Assembly: GCA_964602655.1 (NCBI GenBank) | Contig: CAZRSF010000130.1 | Location: 1-6,267, forward strand | DNA length: 6,267 bases | Reading direction: 5' to 3' | Source of the DNA: Moduliflexus sp964602655 | Lineage (GTDB): Bacteria > Moduliflexota > Moduliflexia > Moduliflexales > Moduliflexaceae | Shown here: positions 1 through 3,883 of the stretch, in pieces | Layout of the letters: each line of letters begins with the position of its first letter | Numbering within the stretch: the stretch's first letter is position 1 | Notes under the pieces: generated by a model | What the model saw: only the letters and a program-made list of their open reading frames with translations | What the model was told of the DNA's origin: nothing | Databases searched by the model: none | Position numbers and translations under genes: made by a program

Positions 1-30
1 TGACGCTCGAAGCTGCGCTTTGAGACTCCT
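1..30. repeat. Right half of a palindromic intergenic element (AGGAGT/ACTCCT family), cut by the window edge
   Basis: The sequence ends in ACTCCT at 25-30. Just before it is the 8-3-8 hairpin CTCGAAGC-TGC-GCTTTGAG (7-25, sharing one base with the terminal hexamer region), whose arms pair with one G-T (G-U in RNA) position. This matches the right arm of the complete 51-bp copies further along the window. The outermost pair of the hairpin is C-G here and G-C in the copies at 3630 and 3829, which is a compensatory change. The left half lies outside the window. Confidence 0.7.
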
Positions 31-96
31 AAAAAAACCCATTTTTTAGCGGCGCGGGGATGCCGAACGCATGTTCGCCGTCGCTTCGATACCATT

Positions 97-933
97 ATGA
101 CCTGGTTTTCCTGGTTGAAAGAACGATTTACCGTACGCATTCAGCCGAAAGCCAATCTTGCCGAGGCATTGTTATCATTCGTAGATCCGCGTTCGCCCTA
201 TCTTATTGGCGTGTTTATCTGCGGGTTATTCCTACTTTCGATCTTAGGAAATTTCATCTATACCGTGATTCTTGAAGGCATGGCGTTCGAGCGAGCCGTC
301 TGGTTTCGACTCGGATGGTGGGTCATTGCGTTGCTTGTGTTGGGCATCGCGTTCTATATTTTCGATATTTGGAAGCGACAAGAGATATTGAAAGAAGTTG
401 GCGTCATGTTAGATGGCTCATGGGAATCATCCAAAGATGCCAAACATTATCCAGGGCTTATTGCGGTGTTCAATCCCTTTAATCCTGAGTTAAACAAATT
501 TATCGTCAGACACCACACTCACCCGGATATTCATAAAAAACGACAGTTACGATATTGCTGGTGCATTATGGATCAGAAACCGGAAACCCTTGAGAAATTT
601 CGCATTTTTCAAGATGATATGAAAGAGTCGCATGTCGAATTTCTCTCGTATTTTATTGACGATACAAAGAATGTTCAGGAAACATACCTTGCGGTTGATC
701 TGATTTATCGAAAAGAAATTCGCCAAAAACAGTTATATACGCTTGATGTCGTCACGAATATTACGCCAGGAATAACGCCGATGTCAGTCGGCATGGCGTT
801 TGCCTGCTTGATGTATGATCGTCACGTTGAATATATTTACAGCGAATATGATAAAGCCAACAACAGAATAAAGCCAGAAACTACCAAAGTGATTGAAATC
901 GATGTCAATTTTTATCTGAAACAACGCCGATAG
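97..933 (+). CDS. Two-pass membrane protein with C-terminal CARF-like domain, putative type III CRISPR ancillary effector
   Basis: A protein of 278 residues. Two hydrophobic helices lie at about residues 35-58 and 72-92, followed by a soluble region of about 185 residues. This region reads like a CARF Rossmann fold: a first strand with GLIAVFNPF (120-128), a basic/His-rich stretch RHHTHPD (138-144), a second strand RYCWCIM (152-158), and the diagnostic loop NITPGITPMSVGMA (221-234) leading into a helix and the strand HVEYIY. CARF domains bind cyclic oligoadenylate made by Cas10. Membrane-anchored CARF proteins such as Cam1 are known to act on the membrane during phage infection. The canonical loop is D-x-T-G-G-T-K-x-M; here D is N, the second G-position pair is PG, and the Lys is Thr (T227), so ligand preference may differ. 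No nuclease domain is seen. The ATG at 97 lacks a clear Shine-Dalgarno, and the frame stays open upstream to position 4 without another usual start codon. The gene is visibly AT-richer than its neighbours. Only 13 bp separate it from cas4, so the two are probably co-transcribed. The family assignment is by motif reading only. Confidence 0.7.
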   Translation: MTWFSWLKERFTVRIQPKANLAEALLSFVDPRSPYLIGVFICGLFLLSILGNFIYTVILEGMAFERAVWFRLGWWVIALLVLGIAFYIFDIWKRQEILKEVGVMLDGSWESSKDAKHYPGLIAVFNPFNPELNKFIVRHHTHPDIHKKRQLRYCWCIMDQKPETLEKFRIFQDDMKESHVEFLSYFIDDTKNVQETYLAVDLIYRKEIRQKQLYTLDVVTNITPGITPMSVGMAFACLMYDRHVEYIYSEYDKANNRIKPETTKVIEIDVNFYLKQRR

Positions 934-935
934 CC

Positions 936-940
936 GGAGG
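936..940 (+). promoter_or_regulatory. Ribosome binding site of cas4
   Basis: GGAGG lies 6 nt before the ATG at 947, inside the 13-bp gap after the CARF gene stop codon. It fixes the cas4 start and supports translation from a shared transcript. Confidence 0.75.
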
Positions 941-946
941 GTTTAT

Positions 947-1552
947 ATGATCATCGTCCTGATTTCCAGTCTGAATCAATATCTGTATTGCCCGAAATCG
1001 GCCTGGCTGCTGTTTGTGGCGGGGGAACGCGGCGAGAGTCCGCACCTGCTGGAAGGGAAGATGCTGCATAAACGCGCGGATTCCGCCGAGCCGTCGGCGC
1101 CGCGCAAGGGCGTCAAGCAGCAGCGCACCGTGTCGCTCTATTCGGAGCAGTACGGCTTGAGCGGCATCGCGGACGTGATCGAAGAGGTCAAAGGCGCGGT
1201 TTATCCGGTGGAATACAAAAAAGGGGTGGACGGCGATTGGCTGAAAGATCAGGTGCAACTCTGCGCACAGGCGGTGTGCATCGAGGAGATGCGGCGGCTG
1301 GCTGCGCCGATTCCGTTCGGCTATCTCTATTATGCCGCAAGCAAACAGCGGCGGAAAATTATGTTGACGAAGACGTTGCGGACGCAGACGATTCAGACCA
1401 TCGAGGCGGTGAGAACGCTGCTGACGACGCGGCGCTGCCCGGCAGTCGCGTTCAGCGACAAATGCCCGGAATGCGGCCTGTATCGCGTCTGTCTGCCGCA
1501 AGAAACCGAACGGCTGAAACGGGCGAAATCACGTGAAGCAGTGCGGAAATGA
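947..1552 (+). CDS. cas4: CRISPR-associated exonuclease Cas4
   Basis: A protein of 201 residues, the usual Cas4 length. It is a RecB-family nuclease with an iron-sulfur cluster. The four cluster cysteines are visible: C15 near the N-terminus (YLYCPKSAW), and C173, C176 and C182 at the C-terminus (KCPECGLYRVC). Nuclease residues are H41 (EGKMLHK), D76 (GIAD), E89 and K91 (PVEYKKG), followed by the QLCAQA helix (Q104-A109) typical of Cas4. Cas4 trims prespacers and helps select and orient them by PAM together with Cas1-Cas2. The gene sits directly upstream of cas1, as expected for a cas4-cas1-cas2 adaptation module. Its stop codon shares its last base with the first base of a 51-bp palindrome, so the C-terminal few residues may have been reset by that element's arrival. 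All catalytic and cluster residues are present, so the protein should be active. Confidence 0.95.
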   Translation: MIIVLISSLNQYLYCPKSAWLLFVAGERGESPHLLEGKMLHKRADSAEPSAPRKGVKQQRTVSLYSEQYGLSGIADVIEEVKGAVYPVEYKKGVDGDWLKDQVQLCAQAVCIEEMRRLAAPIPFGYLYYAASKQRRKIMLTKTLRTQTIQTIEAVRTLLTTRRCPAVAFSDKCPECGLYRVCLPQETERLKRAKSREAVRK

Positions 1553-1602
1553 GGAGTCTCAACGCGCAGCTTTGACCGTCAAAGCTGCGCGTTGAGACTC
1601 CT
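1552..1602. repeat. Perfect 51-bp palindrome between cas4 and cas1 (family copy)
   Basis: Arms of 24 bp at 1552-1575 and 1579-1602 are exact reverse complements around the 3-nt centre CCG. The element begins AGGAGT and ends ACTCCT. Read with the family layout it is 6-[8-3-8]-1-[8-3-8]-6, but in this copy only the single long hairpin is perfect, because the left inner arms (CTCAACGC and GCTTTGAC) do not pair fully with each other. Transcribed, it would form a very stable hairpin between cas4 and cas1. There is no T-run after it, so it is not a canonical intrinsic terminator. Confidence 0.95.
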
Positions 1603-1612
1603 GAACATCATA

Positions 1613-1618
1613 AGGAGG
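1613..1618 (+). promoter_or_regulatory. Ribosome binding site of cas1
   Basis: AGGAGG lies 5 nt before the ATG at 1624, in the 21 nt between the end of the palindrome and the start codon. It decides the cas1 start and keeps it outside the hairpin. Confidence 0.8.
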
Positions 1619-1623
1619 GGAAC

Positions 1624-2625
1624 ATGTCAACGATGTATATTACGACGCAGGGCGCGACGCTGCGCAAGACGGGCGAGCGTTTGATTGTCACCAAAGGAAA
1701 AGACCGTTTGGCGGACGTGCCGATGATCAAAGTCTCGCAGGTCGTGATTTTCGGCAAGGCGTCCGTCACGGCTTCGACGGTGGCGGAATTGCTGGAAAAG
1801 CAGATCGATGTCTGCTATCTGACGCAGCACGGGCGCTATATCGGGCGGATTCAGCCGGAATTCTCGAAAAACGCGCTGCTGCGGGTCGAGCAGTATAAGG
1901 CGGCGGTCAGCCCGGAGGCGACGCTGAAACTCGTGCGGGCGTTCGTCGCTGGGAAACTGGCGAATTTGCGGACGTTCTTGATGCGGGCGGCGCGGGAACG
2001 CAAATTAGCGTCGTGCGACAAGGCGGCGACGCGCATCGAGGCCGCGATTGCGAGCGCGAAAAAGGCGAAAACCGTCGATCAGGCGCGGGGGCATGAAGGG
2101 GATGGCTCTGCCGCCTATTTCGGCGTCTTCAAGGAGTTGATCGCGAATGCGAAATTTACGTTCGACGGGCGGGTGCGGCGACCGCCGACGGACCCGGTCA
2201 ACGCGCTGCTCAGCCTCGGCTATACGCTGTTGGCGAACGATCTGCACGCCGCCGTCAATATCGTGGGGCTGGATCCGTATCTCGGCTACCTCCACGCGCA
2301 GGAGCATGGCAGGCCGTCGCTGCCGCTCGATCTGATGGAGCAGTTTCGCCCGATTATCGTGGATCAAATTGTCTTGAATTGTTTGAATAACAAGATATTG
2401 ACGCCGAAAGATTTTACGCAGGAGATGGGGAACGTGACGAAATTGACGGACAAAGGGCGCGATCTCTTTCTGCGGCAATACGAAGAGCGCAAGCAGGCCG
2501 AATTTCAGCATCCGATTCTCAAGCAAACCATCACCTATCACCGCTCGTTCGAGCAGCAGACGCGCTTTTTAGCGAAAACCCTGCTCGGCGAATTGCCGGA
2601 GTATCCGTCGTTGGCGGTCAAATAA
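1624..2625 (+). CDS. cas1: CRISPR-associated integrase Cas1
   Basis: A protein of 333 residues, normal for Cas1. The N-terminal beta domain spans about residues 1-85 (MYITTQGATLRKTGERL, then a strand with VVIFGKASVT). The alpha-helical catalytic domain follows. Metal-binding and catalytic residues are E158 (GHEGDGSAAYF), H224 (GYLHAQEHGRPSL) and the acidic pair D236/E239 (LPLDLMEQFRP). Cas1 forms a complex with Cas2 and inserts prespacers at the leader-repeat junction of the array. The sequence style (SLPLDLMEQFRPIIVD, KLTDKGRDLFL) resembles Cas1 of type I and type III loci rather than type II. It is not fused to an RT; the RT is encoded separately about 1.25 kb downstream. A strong ribosome binding site supports the chosen start. 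The gene is intact, with no missing key residue. Confidence 0.97.
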   Translation: MSTMYITTQGATLRKTGERLIVTKGKDRLADVPMIKVSQVVIFGKASVTASTVAELLEKQIDVCYLTQHGRYIGRIQPEFSKNALLRVEQYKAAVSPEATLKLVRAFVAGKLANLRTFLMRAARERKLASCDKAATRIEAAIASAKKAKTVDQARGHEGDGSAAYFGVFKELIANAKFTFDGRVRRPPTDPVNALLSLGYTLLANDLHAAVNIVGLDPYLGYLHAQEHGRPSLPLDLMEQFRPIIVDQIVLNCLNNKILTPKDFTQEMGNVTKLTDKGRDLFLRQYEERKQAEFQHPILKQTITYHRSFEQQTRFLAKTLLGELPEYPSLAVK

Positions 2626-2666
2626 TGAAGCATGAAGCATCTGGGGCACTGTTTACCAGAGATAGC

Positions 2667-2773
2667 AGGAGTGCAAAAGCGACCTGAGCGAAGCGATGTT
2701 GAGCTTTTGCAACGACTTCGTCTCTGAATTCGCACAAGCTCAACCCGCTTTGCGGGGTCGCTTTTGCACTCCT
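2667..2773. repeat. 107-bp long palindromic element upstream of cas2, expanded relative of the 51-bp family
   Basis: The ends AGGAGTGCAAAAGCGACC (2667-2684) and GGTCGCTTTTGCACTCCT (2756-2773) are exact 18-bp inverted repeats. Complementarity continues imperfectly inward to about 2708 and 2733. The family modules are present with longer loops: AGGAGT, then GCAAAAGC (2673-2680) paired with GCTTTTGC (2703-2710), a 21-nt middle, GCACAAGC (2732-2739) paired with GCTTTTGC (2760-2767), then ACTCCT. The second loop holds its own hairpin CCCGC-TTT-GCGGG (2744-2756). The 8-mer GCAAAAGC is identical to that in the 51-bp copy at 3743. The element ends 15 nt before the cas2 start. Confidence 0.85.
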
Positions 2774-2788
2774 ACTTCGTTCAAGCAG

Positions 2789-3064
2789 ATGTATTATATT
2801 ATTTCGTATGACATCAAGCAGGATCGCCGCCGCCAGAAGATTCATGATTTGCTGCTGGATTACGGGGCGTGGGTGCAGTATAGCGTGTTCGAATGCGACT
2901 TGACGAAAAGCGAATATCTGCGCTTGAAAGATCGATTGGACGATTTGCTTGACAACGAAGCGCAGGATAGCATTCGGTTCTATGCGCTGTGCAACGACTG
3001 CCAGCGCAAAATCGAGCGAATCGGCGGAATTACGCCGCCGGAATATGGGACCATGATTGTGTGA
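2789..3064 (+). CDS. cas2: CRISPR-associated protein Cas2
   Basis: A protein of 91 residues, typical of Cas2. It starts MYYIISYDIKQDRRR with the conserved aspartate D8 after the first beta-strand. Further family signatures are YGAWVQYSVFECDLT (about 25-39), then SIRFYALCNDCQRKIERIGG (about 62-81). Cas2 dimers form the scaffold of the Cas1-Cas2 integrase. The reading frame is open further upstream to 2696, but that stretch is the 107-bp palindrome and does not resemble Cas2, so ATG 2789 is chosen. No convincing Shine-Dalgarno precedes it (the sequence just upstream is TTCGTTCAAGCAG), unlike cas4, cas1 and the DUF1294 gene. The gap from cas1 is 163 bp, mostly palindrome. Confidence 0.95.
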   Translation: MYYIISYDIKQDRRRQKIHDLLLDYGAWVQYSVFECDLTKSEYLRLKDRLDDLLDNEAQDSIRFYALCNDCQRKIERIGGITPPEYGTMIV

Positions 3065-3083
3065 ATATTCGGAATCATTTTTT

Positions 3084-3169
3084 ACCCACCCCTTGCCCCT
3101 CCCAGGAGGGGAATATTCGATAAAATATCGAACACCGCGCTCCCCTCCTGGGAGGGGCAAGGGGTGGGT
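3084..3169. repeat. Inverted repeat with 28-bp perfect arms and a nested hairpin
   Basis: Arms at 3084-3111 (begins ACCCACCCCTTGCCCC) and 3142-3169 (ends GGGGCAAGGGGTGGGT) are exact reverse complements. Each arm also contains the small palindrome CCCCTCC-(CAGGA/TCCTG)-GGAGGGG-like core. The 30-nt loop holds a second hairpin, TTCGATA-AAA-TATCGAA (3116-3132). The element lies 19 bp after the cas2 stop and 21 bp before the next start. It is unrelated in sequence to the AGGAGT/ACTCCT family. No T-run follows, so termination is possible only in a non-canonical way. Confidence 0.95.
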
Positions 3170-3178
3170 TCTTCGAAC

Positions 3179-3185
3179 AAGGAGG
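3179..3185 (+). promoter_or_regulatory. Ribosome binding site of the DUF1294 gene
   Basis: AAGGAGG ends 5 nt before the ATG at 3191. It favours this start over an in-frame ATG at 3164 that lies within the right arm of the inverted repeat. Confidence 0.75.
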
Positions 3186-3190
3186 GAGGC

Positions 3191-3622
3191 ATGAAACAGA
3201 AGCATTCTCAACGGCCTGCGCCGCCGAGCGCAGTGTCCTCGACTGTGTTAAGCGGGTTTTTGGTGTTCGGCGTGTGTATTATGATCGCGCTGCTGCTGCC
3301 GCAATATACGGCGTTGACGCCGCTGTCCGGCTGGTTAGCGACGATCAATGTCATGGGGTTGCTGGTCTGCGGCTTCGATAAGCGGCAGGCGGTCAAACGA
3401 CGCTTTCGCGTGCCGGGCAAGGTGATTGTCGCGGTGGCGCTGACGGGCGGCGCCTTGGGCGTGTTGCTCGGCTTGCTGGCGTTTCGCCATAAGGTGAAAA
3501 CCGGGCATTTTTTCATTCAGATCGCGGCGATCCTGCTGGTGCAGGCGTTGGCCGTCTATTTTGCGGTGTATCTCAAGGTCGTGTCACTGGCGCAGGTGAT
3601 CGGGTGGTTGGTGCGGCGGTAA
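3191..3622 (+). CDS. DUF1294-family small membrane protein
   Basis: A protein of 143 residues with a polar N-terminus (about 1-18) followed by four hydrophobic segments: about 19-42, 48-59, 77-98 and 109-132. The family signature is visible: WLATINVMGLLVCGFDKRQA (about 47-66), then FRVPGKVIV, then a glycine-rich helix (LTGGALGVLLGLLAFRHKVKTGHFF) ending in the conserved RHK...F. DUF1294 proteins are small inner-membrane proteins of unknown function, found alone or fused to a cold-shock domain; no cold-shock domain is present here. The protein is not a recognised Cas protein, and its place between cas2 and the RT gene may be passenger-like or functional. It is in the same direction as its neighbours with its own strong ribosome binding site, so it could be part of the same operon. 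Confidence 0.8.
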   Translation: MKQKHSQRPAPPSAVSSTVLSGFLVFGVCIMIALLLPQYTALTPLSGWLATINVMGLLVCGFDKRQAVKRRFRVPGKVIVAVALTGGALGVLLGLLAFRHKVKTGHFFIQIAAILLVQALAVYFAVYLKVVSLAQVIGWLVRR

Positions 3623-3629
3623 CGCGAGG

Positions 3630-3680
3630 AGGAGTGTCAGAGCGCAGCTCTGACGGTCAACGTGGCGCGTTGACACTCCT
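3630..3680. repeat. 51-bp palindromic family copy after the DUF1294 gene
   Basis: The layout is AGGAGT, hairpin GTCAGAGC-GCA-GCTCTGAC, one G, hairpin GTCAACGT-GGC-GCGTTGAC, ACTCCT. The left inner hairpin is perfect, the right has one wobble pair, and the terminal stem AGGAGTGTCA/TGACACTCCT is perfect for 10 bp. As a single long hairpin the inner 14 positions match only partly, so this copy favours the two-hairpin fold. Confidence 0.9.
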
Positions 3681-3709
3681 GGGTTACTCTGTTTCTGAGC
3701 GTCGAACTG

Positions 3710-3825
3710 ACAGCATGATTCACGAGCATTGACCCCGAATCCAGGAGTGCAAAAGCGCAGCTTTTGCGGCCAAAGCTGCGCGTTGAGACTCCTTCTTCAG
3801 GTTCAACGGCAATGAATCATGCTGT
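3710..3825. repeat. 116-bp palindrome with 13-bp perfect ends and a 51-bp family copy at its centre
   Basis: ACAGCATGATTCA (3710-3722) and its exact reverse complement TGAATCATGCTGT (3813-3825) flank a family copy at 3743-3793. The sequences between the ends and the core are also complementary in an interrupted way (TTGA-CC-GAA on the left arm against the same pattern on the right). The core reads AGGAGT, GCAAAAGC-GCA-GCTTTTGC, G, GCCAAAGC-TGC-GCGTTGAG, ACTCCT; the left inner hairpin is perfect and the right one is not. The whole thing resembles a small non-coding MITE-like unit, with no transposase visible in the window. Confidence 0.8.
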
Positions 3826-3828
3826 AAT

Positions 3829-3870
3829 AGAGTGTTGCTCTGACTGTCAAGGCTGCGCTTTGACACTCCT
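3829..3870. repeat. Palindromic family copy with an internal deletion, just before the RT start
   Basis: The right half is intact: GCTCTGAC, T, hairpin GTCAAGGC-TGC-GCTTTGAC (one G-U pair), then ACTCCT. The left half is shortened to AGAGTGTT, missing about 9 nt compared with the copy at 3630. It ends 13 nt before the RT start codon. Confidence 0.8.
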
Positions 3871-3883
3871 GAGCGATTCGGAT

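Noticed and set aside
31..47. A-tract and T-tract hairpin as a terminator for an upstream gene
   Set aside because: The stem is only A-T pairs with a 4-nt loop and no independent T-run, so support is too weak.
60..275. Short + strand open frame at the left end
   Set aside because: It overlaps the start of the CARF protein in another frame, with no ribosome binding site or family signal.
905..2541. Open frames on the - strand opposite cas4 and cas1
   Set aside because: They are shadows of clearly identified + strand genes, and their residue content is low in complexity.
2618..3211. 197-codon open frame on the - strand covering cas2 and both palindromes
   Set aside because: It runs through the inverted repeats and the complement of cas2. 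Nothing in it resembles a known protein.
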